A stretch of DNA of 64,000 nt, taken from positions 1 to 64,000 of the forward strand of contig JASANC010005476.1 in the NCBI GenBank assembly GCA_030248135.1. Direction: 5' to 3'. A program made the position numbers and the translations under genes. The stretch is from Theristus sp. LFF4_11. Lineage: Eukaryota > Nematoda > Chromadorea > Monhysterida > Xyalidae. The notes beneath the pieces were generated by a model that did no database searches, was not told where the DNA came from, and worked only from the letters and a program-made list of their open reading frames with translations. Below are positions 1 through 11,715 of this stretch, piece by piece (the stretch's first letter is position 1; each line of letters opens with the position of its first letter).

Positions 1-711
1 ATACCTGTTGTTTTGAGTGTGTGGGGGTTATGTTTCTGCGATGTGGAATACCACGTCTACAAAGGTGAGGTGTCAAATGAGCCACACAATGATTCACATA
101 GCGGCTTTAGTCGATTAAGATTCTTGGTCTGTAATTGGATTCCAGCATGCCCAGTCTGAAGAGTGGTAGGGTCTATTTGTAGGCACAACAAGAAACTCAA
201 TTTGTAGGAGTTGCCAAATGACTCCAATTTGTAGGAGTTCCCAAATTAAGTGTATCTGATCATGCCTTTTAGGTTGGCAACGTTGGAACCTGCGCTTGAG
301 TAACTCTTCTTGAATCATTGGCTTGTGATGCGACTGCTTGTTGATGTATTGTTGCTCAGCACCCGACTTGTTGACAACACCTTTCTTCAGATTTTCGTTG
401 TTTTCAAAAAACAATCCAACAAACAGAGTATATCACCATAAAGTATTTCAATTCCCAAAGAAAACAAAAAAACGAATGAACGAACCCTGTTTTCTGACGT
501 TGCTTTGGCAGAATGTAAAATGACCAGAACACGATGCAGCAAATACTTGTTGTTTTGTGTGTGCTGTTGTGTTTTCTGTGACCGGAAAACATTGTCTACA
601 GCAGGTGAGGTGTCAAATGAGCCACATAATGATTCGCATAGCGGCTTTAGTTGATGAAGATTCTCGGTCTGCAATTGGATTTGAGCATGCCCAGTCTGAA
701 GAGAGATCGGT
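1..711 (+). repeat. Diverged direct repeat
   Basis: Positions 1-175 and about 541-711 match: GGTGAGGTGTCAAATGAGCC, CATAGCGGCTTTAGT and GAGCATGCCCAGTCTGAAGAG occur in order in both, with about 80-85% identity by eye. The first copy may continue left of the window. No gene supported here. Confidence 0.75.
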
Positions 712-1599
712 CTAATGAGTCATCGCTATAAGTTATTTCAATCCCTCCAAAAAACCAAAAAAACCAAAATAATGCTGATCAATATCTTTTTCACGAAAAA
801 AAGCATGACAACAAAAATATAACGTAAATAACGTAATGTAAATAAGTTTTGACGCTGACCCAACCAAAGATTTGATTTACTTTTGGCTTTCATTAATTCG
901 TTGACGCAAGTAGCGCTGCTCCCGTTGTTCGGGCCCCTCTTCGACGCCGTTCACCACTACCCCGGTTTTGTACGTGATCGCCTCGATGTTTGCCGACCAT
1001 CGTTGCCTGTCGTCCGCACTCGCCTGAACAGTGCGGAATCAACAACAGTGCCTTTGCCCGAATGCGCGACATTGCACAGTTTCGTGGCGCGATCAGACCA
1101 ATGAGTGCCGATGATGGAACGAACCTCTGGTTGTCTTGCACGTTTATTTTAGTGAGTGTTGAATTGTTCCTCCGTTGAATTAACAGCCGTAGAGCAGCGA
1201 CAAGCGGATGCACGCCGAGTACACTCGTGCCTTTGTGCAGATTGACACGTGCGATCGCCAGCGCCGCCGCAAGCTGTGGAATGCCACGGTCGCCAGCTTG
1301 ATGCGCCACTGGACGTTATCTGTTCAGTCATTGTTTGCGTTTATGATGGCCGCGAGGAGGTAGACCGCCATCGATCTTGACACCAGCCGCTCCACCGGTG
1401 GGCCAGTTTGCGGCCAGCAGTTCGCACTTCGTCGGCGAGAAACGCAGGTGCTTTTGTCCTCTGCTCGCACCAGTGCTCTCGGTCGCACCTCTGCCGATCG
1501 CCTTTTTTGTTTCATTGCAGTTCTTCGTGCCTTGCCGGTCAATTTACATCTTCTTTCATTTAGGTTTATTGTGTCAGCTCAAAATATTGAGTTCTGTTG

Positions 1600-2500
1600 T
1601 TTGCGCAACTTTTCCGACCACAGCGTCTATATTGTTGCGGCCCGCTTGTCGTCACGAATTCTCACACAGCTGGAATCAAAGTTGTTGCTGGTTCGGCATT
1701 CGAAACTGGCCCTCACTGCATCGTCGCCGAGTCGTTCGATATCAATCAGCGGCGCGCCCGACGTTCTCTTCTGGTTCAGCGGAAACTGCAGATAACACTT
1801 GGCAATCACCAGTGCATGGTACGAGTTTGCGTGAGTGCGCCAGTGACTCCTGATGTCTGTGATGCACACGTGCCATCGTCTCGAAATCAGCACATGGTCG
1901 GTAGTCGATGCGTTGCCGTTGTACGCTTGCTGCGCTGAAATGTGGTGGACGCCAGCACAAAGCAATTATTTTTCGCAAAAGTTACCAAACGCTGACCGTT
2001 ATCAGTCCGTTTTTTTGGAATGGACACCGTGTTGCCTGGTGATGCTGCGTTCGAGTGGTGACAGCCGCCTCACGGCTACATTCAGGTCACCCACGACCAG
2101 CATAATGTCGCCCGATGAAGCCAGCGTGACGGAGTTTTGCAACTTCCGATAGAAAGTGTCCTTGACCTCGACATCGTGCCCATCATGCGGCGCGTACGCG
2201 ACCACGAGAAACAGGCCCCGTCTGCTTCTTGCTGCCGGCCCGCATGCCTATGAACGTGTTGAAGCGAACGCACACCACCCTGTCGCTGACTGGAATGATG
2301 GCCATCAGCAACCTTTCAGCGTGCTCGCTGACCGGGAAGCCAACGCCAAAGTGGTGATTTGTGTTGTCACCGTTATTGAATATTATCAGGCTGAAACTGG
2401 AATCGCTTCGCAGGTCGATCACCTACATTGACAGTAGCCGAGTTTCGCTGATGCAAGTGATGTCTATTCGGTGCTCATTTGCGTCCTCTGCAAGGGACCT
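1600..2500 (-). pseudogene. LINE endonuclease-domain remnant
   Basis: Three minus-strand frames in series match the endonuclease of non-LTR retrotransposons: HRIDITCISETRLLS near 2460, then VGFPVSEHAERLLMAIIPVS, then YAPHDGHDVEVKDTFYRKL and DIMLVVGDLNVAV, then DHVLISRRWHVCITDIRS. At least two frameshifts separate them. I find no reverse transcriptase motif in the adjoining sequence, so this is a 5' fragment of an old copy. Confidence 0.75.
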
Positions 2501-2879
2501 TCTGTATGTCCGACGCTAGCGCGCAATTTTCAGGCGTTTGCGGATTAGGCAAGGCCGCTGAGTCAAAAATGTGGCTCAGTATTTTGCAGTAATTGCTCCG
2601 TGCCGTACGTTCAATGTTTTGAAGACGTGTAGTGTTTCTGCAGAGTTGGTGAGTCAAATGTTGAGTGTGTTTCTAGTGGTCGTGACAAATTGTGGCGCAG
2701 TGCAGCGTTCTGGAGCAGGTGTGCAATCGGTCAACGCTGGTTGCAGATGCGTTGGGTGATTTGAGAATTGGACGGATGAAGGCGCGATACGTGACGTGAA
2801 GTCTCATTATCATGACACCAGGTTGAGCCTGCCAGCGCCTTCAAAAATAGCTCGTTGTCAGCTAGTTGTCACCTTCGTG
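2501..2879. other. Unassigned stretch between LINE remnant and SINE
   Basis: No gene or repeat recognised. The part nearest 2500 may be the 5' end of the LINE remnant. Confidence 0.4.
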
Positions 2880-3035
2880 GCTTGATGGTAGCGCGTTAGA
2901 CTATTGTCTGTGAGAGTTCGAGGGATCGAGTCCCACCGAGGGGGTTAATGGCGGTGAAAACTCGATGGGCGCCCTACTCGAGGGCGTTCTGTACACTTCT
3001 CTGGCTCTTCAGAGTTATCCTGGCTAAAAATATTG
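2880..3035 (+). mobile_element. tRNA-derived SINE, copy 1
   Basis: Begins with a pol III A-box-like GTGGCTTGATGGTAGCGCG, then a B-box-like GGATCGAGTCCC 45 bp on. The body GATGGGCGCCCTACTC-x-x-GGGCGTTCT is shared with copy 2 near 15.4 kb. The head does not fold as a functional tRNA. Confidence 0.6.
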
Positions 3036-3741
3036 TCTTAAATCCCGACTGGGTCGATGCATCGAATCTCGTTGCGTTTATTGATAGGTTTCATAGTTCC
3101 AGGGGGCATTTTTAAAGGGCGCGGGGTGTATCAGCGGGCCGGATGCAGCGAGGGTCACAATTTTCCACAGGCCACAGGCCACGGCCACAGGTCACAATTA
3201 CTCGTACAGGCAACCGCCTGAAAGCAATGCGGTTTTGCTGCGGAATTGTCCCAGTCGGCCTTTCGGATGTTCGTCTATTTCTACTTGGCTGGTTTAAGAA
3301 TTGTGCTCAACGTTTGTAGTTGTATGACCGATTTTTACAAATGTGTCCTACTGAAATGACGTCATGTGTCGCCGAACATGCGCTTGCCGTTCACTGCAAA
3401 CCAGACTATCCGTTTAGCCGACTTCTTCCCGTAAACAAAAGGTGAATGTCGAATCAGTCACACCAAACTGACGTTTTAGTGCATGCACTTTGACAAACGG
3501 GCATTTTAAAGCAAATGACGTCATTTTAGTCCGGACACGTTTGAATAAATCCACAATATGATGATGCGTAGGCAGGCGATCTGAAGAGAGATCCGTGATG
3601 CAGTTCCAAGACGCTGCAGTCAGGAGAGGCACCGTCGCCTCTGATCTGGTGATGAGACTGGACCGCTGATGGGGATGCGAGTTTGTTGATTGCTGTTGAG
3701 AGCGCTGAAGTTGCTCATGGTTATTTCGTTTGCGATAATGG
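3036..3741. other. Unassigned intergenic DNA
   Basis: Contains GGCCACAGGCCACGGCCACA near 3169 and no supported gene. Confidence 0.5.
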
Positions 3742-4059
3742 TAGGGATGGCACGGAAAAGAAACCAGTTGTTTTCACGAAAAGAAACCGGTTTTTTAATA
3801 TTGATTATTCACTTCTGTTATTTAGTTCTGCTGCCTGTTGGTGGCTAGAACACCGTTGATTATTGTTCACAAAACCGACAAGAACAGATTTTAGCCAGCT
3901 TTTCTTGCTCAGATGTGTGTTTGGCAAAATCCGGAGCAATATTCGGAAGCTGGAAAACCATTTTCGAGAAAAAAGCCCTCGTTAAAAAACAGTTTTAAAC
4001 CCGTAAAAAGAAACCGGTTTCTTTTCAAAAAAATGAAAAACCCGGTTTTTTCATCCCTA
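3742..4059. mobile_element. Small hAT-like MITE
   Basis: Ends TAGGGATGG and CATCCCTA with flanking 8-mers GATAATGG and GATGATGG (7 of 8 match). Subterminal AAGAAACCGGTTT motifs occur in both orientations. 318 bp, no coding. Confidence 0.65.
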
Positions 4060-4509
4060 GATGATGGTGCTCCTGACGTATGACAAGTCAGAGCACCAGT
4101 GGTCGTTGTGGCCACTTGTGGGCGTTCATATCGCCAAGGATCACTGCGTCTGTTTGGCTTTCTTGTAGCTGATGGCTGATTGTGTGATTTTGTTGTTTGG
4201 AGCAGAGAAGCTCGCCGAAGGCATGCGACAGTTTGTGACGCGACGATTGGAATTGTTGAATTGTTGGCTTATTATTATCTTTCATTTTGGTCCCGGTTCT
4301 CTATGCCTTTGCACACAGGGATAGGAAAAACGTTTCAAGAATCCGCGGGAATTCAAAATTGGGTTACGGTAGCTGACGAAAGACGTCGGATGACGTCATG
4401 CGTCTGGTTTGGTGTCCGGCTTTTCCCCAACGCGTGAAACTTTTGTGCGCGCGGTCTTCCTGTAACGATAATAGCTGCTTAGACTGCTAGTATGATTGTT
4501 GCGCGGAGT

Positions 4510-4745
4510 CACTTCACGCAATTTCTCTCAGTTTTTGCATGGCTCGGTTGTTGCAATAAAAAGACTAAAACAAGCTTCACATTGGTTAACTTTCATTATT
4601 ACAGTCCTGTTTAGAGATGGACAAAAACGGAAAACATTTTTTAAAACTTCACGCAATTTCTCTGTTTTTGCACAGCTCTGATGTTGCAATAAAAAGACTA
4701 AAGCAAGCTTCACACTGGTTAACTTTTATTATTACAGTCCTGTTT
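4510..4745 (+). repeat. ~138 bp tandem duplication
   Basis: TCACGCAATTTCTCT...AATAAAAAGACTAAA...ATTACAGTCCTGTTT occurs twice. The second copy is cut by the Harbinger-type element and resumes at 5987 with GAAATTGACAAAACGGG. Confidence 0.8.
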
Positions 4746-4746
4746 A

Positions 4747-5986
4747 AGGCCCATTCATGCAAGCGCGCGCTGAAGCGCGCTGACGCGCGCTGACCAGCTT
4801 CATCATGAATGAAGAAATGAAGCTGCGTCAGCCGCTGCGGCTTTTTAGGTTTTTTGTCCATTCACGAACGCGCGCGCTGAAGCGCGCTGAAGCGCGCTGA
4901 CCAGCTTCATCATGAATGAAGAAATGAAGCTGCGTCAGCCGCTGCGGCTTTTGATGTCCGGACCCCAAATGCCGCAGCGGCTTGTCTGAAAAATGAAACG
5001 TATTTGCATAATTTCTGCGCTTTCAATTGTGATAGATGCAGACCAAAAAGGGAATGAATTTAATTGTGGTAAAATTAAATTAATTGAGGAATACAGTAAG
5101 TTTTATTGTGCTGCGTTTGTGAAAGAAACCAACAGATAAAAACGATAAAAGCAACTTGGCTCAGACGGGTTTCGAACTTTGGCCTCTGTGCTGACAGGCA
5201 CAACATGTTACCACTGCACTATAGTAGTTGACAGGTGGGAACCTCTCTAGGTGTTTGTTCATTAAATGTCATTCAGTTTTATCGTTTTGTGCTGTTGTCT
5301 GTGTTGTCTCCGTACGTGCTGTTTAGTACACACTATATACCGCTTCGATTCGTTGTTTTCGCCGTTTCAGTGAATGTTTTGATCTTTTGATTTGTGCAAC
5401 ATTCACTAATCATGTGCTGCCGTTGAGGAAACTTTTTTTGCAATGAAGCAAAGCTAGCAAAGCTTGTTCTTGCGGGCTGCACACCGGTTTTAAGGGCTGC
5501 GCAAATCAGTACCCCACACCGTCGCACGGGTACAGTTCACATAAATTTCACATAAATTTCTTGCACTACTTTTATGCTTTGTTGAGTATTCGTATTCTCA
5601 CTGTCACACTTATTTTGAGACTAATTACGCTATACAATACTGTTCAGAATCTGTCAGAAAAGTACTAAATGATTTAACAAAAAAGTCTTGCAACATTTGT
5701 GAAAGATTGTCACTGACAGCAACAATCAGCGATTTTGCACACACAAATTTGATGTCCGGACATCAAATGCCGCAGCGGCTGACGCAGCTTCATTTCTTCA
5801 TTCACGATGAAGCTGGTCAGCGCGCTTCAGCGCGCTTCAGCGCGCGCGTCCGTGAATGCGCATGTGCTCCAAAACTGAAGCGCGCTGACGCACGCTGAAG
5901 CGCGCTGTTTTTTTGCTTCGTGAATGTGTAGCAAAGTGAAGCGCGTCAGCGCGCTTCAGCGCGCTTCAACCTCCATGAATGGCGCT
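4747..5986. mobile_element. PIF/Harbinger-type non-autonomous element
   Basis: Ends AGGCCCATTCATG and CATGAATGGCGCT are flanked by TTA (4744-4746 and 5987-5989), the 3 bp duplication typical of PIF/Harbinger. Both subterminal regions hold GAAGCGCGCTGA repeats and the block AATGAAGCTGCGTCAGCCGC, in inverted orientation. A related unoccupied sequence at 4600-4632 supports the insertion point. Confidence 0.85.
5155..5235 (-). pseudogene. tRNA-like sequence inside the Harbinger-type element
   Basis: On the minus strand an A-box-like TAGTGCAGTGGTAACATG is followed by a hairpin around CCTGTCAG and a B-box-like GTTCGAAACCC. It resembles a tRNA-Asp, but the arms mispair and the anticodon loop is one base short. 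Probably a tRNA pseudogene or SINE head. Confidence 0.4.
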
Positions 5987-8900
5987 TTAGAAATTGACAA
6001 AACGGGAAAACATTTTAAAATAAAAAACCGGTTTTATTTCCGAAAAAAACAAAAAAGCCGGGAACAAAATCTTTAAATGCATGAATGGTATATGAAATAG
6101 CTTGAATTCAACTGAATTTATCTCTTTTAGTTCAATGGTTTTGCAAAACCACGTATAAAAATAGCAAAAAAAAGATTTTTAACCAATTTTCACACTTCAT
6201 TTCCACATTTATAACCACGTAAAATAATCATTGAAAAATATTCGGCAAAAACAGGTTTTTCCAAAAAAACTTTATTTCGAAAACAAAACCGGTTTTTTTC
6301 ATGTTATCTCTATTTTTTGTTGACGTGATAAATGACATAATACAAGCTTCTTTCATACTGCTGCATTCTTCAATCACCAAAGCGCAACTTCGTGAAACGT
6401 AAATTTTGTTGTCGATGGGTTGCGTTGTTCCAAAAACCGTTTGTTAGCATGCTCGTTACAGTTTTCAGTAATCGTGCCAGGCGAGCACAGTGACGTATAA
6501 ACAAGAAAGATCGTGTCGAGACCTCGGTGATAACTACCGTCACCCATAAAGCCAACATTTTACTTCTCTACAAGAAATTATCACAGCATCGCTTCTTGGA
6601 ATGAGTTTAGCAACTAGCGAGCGAGCATGGCGCCTGGCACAGAGACTACAAAGTTAATACCGCCACAATATGCTTCATCCGTTTGTTGATCGTTTTTTTA
6701 AGTTGTTTATTTTTGTCTTGGTGGAAACAATGGCAACAAAACGTTTGTTTAAGAACTGTTTTTGGCACGTCTCTCTGTTCAAATATTCAAATTTCATGGA
6801 AACTGCATCGTCAAAGGACAACGTGATGGTGCTGAAACAAATTCTTCCACGGTCACGCTTCTTTTTTTACCAGTGTGCATGCTGAAAAGCTTTTTGATTG
6901 TATAAATAATGCAAATTCGGAGGATGTTTCCAACGTTCTTTAAACGGATTTTTGCTAACGACATAAAAACCAGTGATTTGGGTTGGTTGGGATATTTTAT
7001 TATTACCCGTGAACAGGTGGCCAAAATTCTTCTGGTGGTAGCGTAGCATGAACGTGGCACCATTCTCAAACGTCTTGAAAAAGAACAGAGTATGTACGGT
7101 GTACGGGGGCGCGTTAAAAACCTACCTTTCGACCGCATTTTTTTCAGGAGAAGCGCAAAAAATTAAAATTTTAGACTGTGAAAAACTCGTCGAAAAATGC
7201 AACTCATGCATTTTTGAGGCAAAAAAAACAACAAGACGAAGCAAAATTATCTTTCCAGCATCTTTACACCATAAAAGAGGTCTTGCATTGTAGTGTTCTT
7301 CTGTGTCTCGATTGTGAAGAATCGGGCGATCCAAGGAGGTTGTCCCGGACGTGTGGCATGACAGGATGAAAAACATTGTACAGCTTTCAGCTTGCTTTTG
7401 AGAGCACAAAATGTTTTTTTTAGTTTTTTTTTTCATTTAAAACATAATTCGTTTTTGTGCGGCATGACAAAATGTCTCAGACTGAATTTCCAGGTGATGT
7501 TGGTTTGACATGAATGCCAGCAACTAGAGCCAAACTGTTTCAGGTCGACAGCTAAGTCGACCGTTTTTTGAGTTTTTTGAAACAAAATGTTCTCTCTAGT
7601 CAAAAGAGCCGACCTGATCAGGAGAGACTATGTTCGCGTCATTTCGGTATCATCCTTTCTTTTTTTTGGTTTCGAGACTCCATGTGCTTGCGTTGCATGC
7701 AGGGGATGGAGAAAGCGTTTCATAAATTGCGTACGGGCAATTCAAATTTGTGGCGCCGCTGCATTGAGGATTCGGGTTTTGTTCGCTTTAGCTGCACGGC
7801 TTCTCCCAGAGCTTGAAATTTTTCTGCTTACAGCACGCCCGATTAAATAAGGCAGTCCTTGTAGCCAATCCATCAAGGCGGGATCCGTGTGTGCAAGGGA
7901 GAAAGAATGAACAGAATAAGCATGAAGAATCAATTAGTTTAAAAAAACACGTCAAATTTGACAGACTATTAGATTTATAAACGTCTTTTTTCTTCAATTC
8001 AAACATCACGCGCTCGTTGCATTTTGAAAAAAGCTGCCATGTTTTCTCGGCCATTCCGCACCAACTTTCTGAAACAGTAATAGTTGATGTTATTGTATCT
8101 AAAACTCGACAGCACTTATTTCAAACTCTAGTGTGACTGAGAAACGTGTTGCGCATTATACACCTATGCAATAAAATCTTTCTGTGGCCAATATCTTTTG
8201 TTTCCGTACGCCCCGTGATGACGTTTGTTTTCGTACTGAATACTGAACTTCATACTGCTTCTTTCTCACGGAATTTGTGATTTGATATGATATTCTTATG
8301 ATTTGCGTGATTTGTCGACGTTCATTTTGATTCGAGTGAAAAAGCCCGTGTTTTTCTACTATGAGCGTTTTCTTCTCAACGTGATTTTAAAAAGTTTGTG
8401 TTGTTTTTCACCGGTGTTTTTTACTTCACCAGGAGTTTGTTCAACAATGGCACTTTTTTCACACCCGTTACTGATCTGAATAAAGTATGAACGTGAAGCC
8501 CGGTGCAAATGAAGCGAAACAATCCCAGCAGTGGGTTTCAAACGTGGATGCGATTGCGAAAATGGGGTTTTGCGTCAGGCAGTTGATGGTGTTTGTTCTC
8601 TCGATGGGTTCTTTCTATATTTTATGCGTTCCTTTGATGTGTTTCAACTGATTTTGTTCGAATCATACTCACGTGCTCGTTTTTGTGCATTGCTGCATTT
8701 CGTGTTTTGCTCAATGTGTTTTCCTGCATCCGCTCCACATTCCGGTATTTATCCATCTTGTCTTAACCTGCGTTTTTTTGGGTATTTGTGTCTCGTGTTT
8801 TTTTTATCTGTTAAGCTGTGCCGTGCTCACTTGTTGTTAATATTTACTGCGTTGTCGTTAAAAATTCAAAAAAAGAAAAAAGTTTAAAAAGGTTTCGTTC

Positions 8901-9741
8901 TGTTGCGTGCCGTTTAGTTTCGTTTTTTGCCTGACTTAGCTCAGTTCTGTTCTGTTTCTGTATGGTTGTTCAGTTTATGTTGCTTCGTTTATGTTCAGTT
9001 CGTTTCGGATCGTTTTTTGGTGTATTTTGGTCAGTTGTGTGTTTGCGATATGCCCGTTCATGCGTCTCTTCGAAAAGAACGAACAAGAAAAAGAAAAAAA
9101 GATGTGTCAAAAAAACAAAAAAAAAACAAAAAATAAAAAAATTGACAAAAAAGATAAATGAAGAGACATCTAAGATTTGTTCAAGTTCAAGTTCAAGTTT
9201 TGTTTGTTTGGTTTTTGTTGTTCATTATGATATTGAAGTTTTTTGTCGTTCGTTGATTGTTTCAGGTTCTTCAGTTTTCGGTTTGTGTGTGAAGTGAGTT
9301 GTGTAATAGAGAATGTGCCCTCCAAATGTTTTTCATCTTCGGCTTATTGCCCAACTCCGAGAATGAATCCCAACTTGCTCAATGAATGAAAAGTGTTGGT
9401 GTTCCGTTTGTTTTGCTGTCGGTTAGTTGGTGTTTTTGTTCTATTTAGTTTAGTTGTTGTGTTTGCAGTCATTAGTGATTATTCTGATGTAAGAAAAATA
9501 ACAAGTTGTTTCTGTTTTGTTGTGTTTTTTCAAGTATCGACGGGTGAAGTTTGGAATGGTCACGGTTGTTTGTTATTGTTTTTTGTGTTGTCATTTGCCC
9601 ATTCATTCCAACATTTGATTTCATGCATTTACCAATTCTGATCAAAACTGTGTTGCCTTGTTTCGTTCCTCATCCAATTGTTCTCTTGTTCTCTGCATAG
9701 TAAAATTTAATTTACTGGAAAAAAATTGGATCATTTGAATC
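5987..9741. other. Unassigned intergenic DNA
   Basis: The first 330 bp hold inverted AACCGGTTT-type motifs and end GTTATCTCTA, possibly a degraded hAT-like element starting in the 4613 or 5987 repeat. From about 8540 to 9300 the plus strand is T/G-rich and ends in A-rich DNA, giving open frames without family resemblance. No gene supported. Confidence 0.5.
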
Positions 9742-9853
9742 ATGCACTCACCAGCCGCTGTGAAAATTGGTAATATTCGATTGTCGGTCGTGTCGAAGCC
9801 GTGTGAAGTGGAGTGGACTGTGGACACCCTGCAGAAAGCTGTGGACGCGCTTC
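9742..9853 (+). CDS. Candidate coding exon, unrecognised
   Basis: An isolated GC-richer segment reads MHSPAAVKIGNIRLSVVS then EWTVDTLQKAVDAL with ordinary amino-acid balance. It ends at a GTAAGA donor. Joining to an acceptor at 10061-10063 adds Arg-Glu-Asn and a TAG, so it could be a 40-residue peptide or a penultimate exon entered at the AG at 9752-9753. The minus strand of the same segment also has good splice borders (TTTCTGCAG and GTGAGTGC) and open frames, so strand is uncertain. I recognise no family. Confidence 0.22.
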
Positions 9854-10862
9854 GTAAGAAACGTTTTGTTTCATTTTGGTCATCATAAAAACCAACGAAG
9901 CACGTTGACTTGTTGCAACGCAATGGTGCGTCTGTCATCTTGTTTTAAAAATGTCAAGTCTTGCGGTGGTCTGGTTTGTATTTTATTCCAGCTTTTAGAT
10001 TTGAAAATCGTTGCCCATCAAAACATTGTTGAATGTCAACGATCAATTGTTGTTTCCACGCAGGCGAGAACTAGAAACAAACCAAATCGAAAAGAAACAC
10101 TGCACGTGGAAATGAGAATCTTTCTACGAGGAGACTCCGATCGCATTACACGAACTTTCGAGGGGGTCAAGCAAATTTCGAGGGGGTGTATTCCCCCTTA
10201 CCCCCTCCCCGTCTTCGGTGCGGTCTTCAAAGTCGACTGTAAGCTCATCATTCAACTTTGTAAGTGAAAATTCATCATTTTTTATATTTGCCAAGGATTG
10301 TACGCAATTTTTTAACAAATGCAATAATTATATCAGATCATTTTTTGTAAGCACAAAGGAACGAATGAAAAATCGAACAACAATCGAAAAACAACGTGTA
10401 TAGCTTCAAAGAACAAGAAATCAGAAAAAAACGGTTGTAGGAGACCGTGGCCATAAAACACGATCTGTTCAAAGAGTGCGAAAACGGAATTTGCAAAATT
10501 TCTCAAAGAGAAATCGTAATGCAAATCTACAATGCATAATGACAGACTTTCGTAACAACAAACATTCGAAAATCACAACATTACAAACAACGATTTTTTA
10601 CAAAAAACGACTTTGGTTGGTGCCATCATGTGCTTTTATTACAGAGACTCAAGAGGTGGCTCTGGGCAAACGAAACAATTGCGTGGGACTCGATTGTTGA
10701 TTGAAAAACAAAAACAACATAGTTGATTGTGTGGTGCCATAATATTGATTTTGTGATTTAGAAAAACTAAGCCAAGTGCGCATGAGGACAGGAGAACAGA
10801 AGACAGACGAAAATTTAAAGTTTCGGAGAGCTTCAGTTCAGTTGATTCTAAATTCACAACTA
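9854..10862. other. Unassigned intergenic DNA
   Basis: No supported gene. CGAGGGGGT occurs twice near 10160-10190 beside a C-rich patch. Confidence 0.5.
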
Positions 10863-11700
10863 CAGTCGAACTCACTAAAATGTGGAATCAGCTGATTGGT
10901 CGGCGGACGAGAGGCTGCTCACACTCCGCACCCTTCTTTTTTCGTGGATCTGGATTCTATTGAAACGTGTTTCTTTTGAATGAGTGTGAATTTCCAGCAC
11001 CCTTTTCATGCTAAAAATAAACTCAAAGGGTTGGAGAACTGCGACATTCAGATTTTTTGTTCAACAGCTCAAAATGCGTCTTTTTATTGACGACGACGAC
11101 GACGACGACGTCGCTTACTTTTTGCGTGTGAACTGAAACACAAAAGCCAATAAGGAGTGCGCTGTTTAGCCAGCTGAAGGGGGTTTCAGTCCTAGCTGAC
11201 CGATCGACATCAAATTATAATTTATAATTTATAATTTATCATTAATTTATAATTGCGTCCGCAATTAAAAAATGCGTTCCGACTTCGTGGCGACGACACG
11301 ACGACGACTTTGCTTTCATCTTTCATTTTCACCGTTTTCAAGTTGTTTTTGGTAAGCTGCTTGCTGTGTTCATTTACTTGGTGCACGCAGCAAACCATGC
11401 ACAGCGCACTCCTTTCAGGCTTTTGTCTTGAAGTTCAAACGCAAAAATTAAGCGACGACGTCGTCGTCGTCGTCAATAAAAATGCATTTTGAGCTGTTAA
11501 ATAAAAAAAATCTAAATTTCGCAGTTCTCCAACCCTTTGAGTTTATTTTTAGCATGAAAAGGGTGCTGGAAATTCACACTCATTCAAAAGAAACACGTTT
11601 CAATAGAATCCTGATCCACGAAAAAAGAAGGGTGCGGAGTGTGAGCAGCCTCTCCTCCGCCGACCAATCAGCTGATTCCACATTTTAGTGAGTTCGACTG
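10863..11700. mobile_element. Long-TIR Tc1/mariner-type non-autonomous element
   Basis: TA-flanked (10861-10862 and 11701-11702) with ends CAGTCGAACTCACTAAAATG. Inverted arms of about 300 bp each include (GAC)n at the inner part, and a ~230 bp AT-rich centre holds a tandem TTATAATTTA. Shares termini and CAGCTGATTGGT with the elements at 45358 and 52443. Confidence 0.88.
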
Positions 11701-11715
11701 TAAAAGCAACACAGA

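Noticed and set aside
2880..2950. Functional tRNA gene
   Set aside because: A- and B-box-like sequences are present, but acceptor and anticodon arms do not pair and the body continues as a repeat shared with another site.
8531..8887. 118-codon plus-strand hydrophobic ORF
   Set aside because: Located in T/G-rich sequence that naturally codes Phe, Leu, Cys and Val. No domain, splice context or related sequence recognised.
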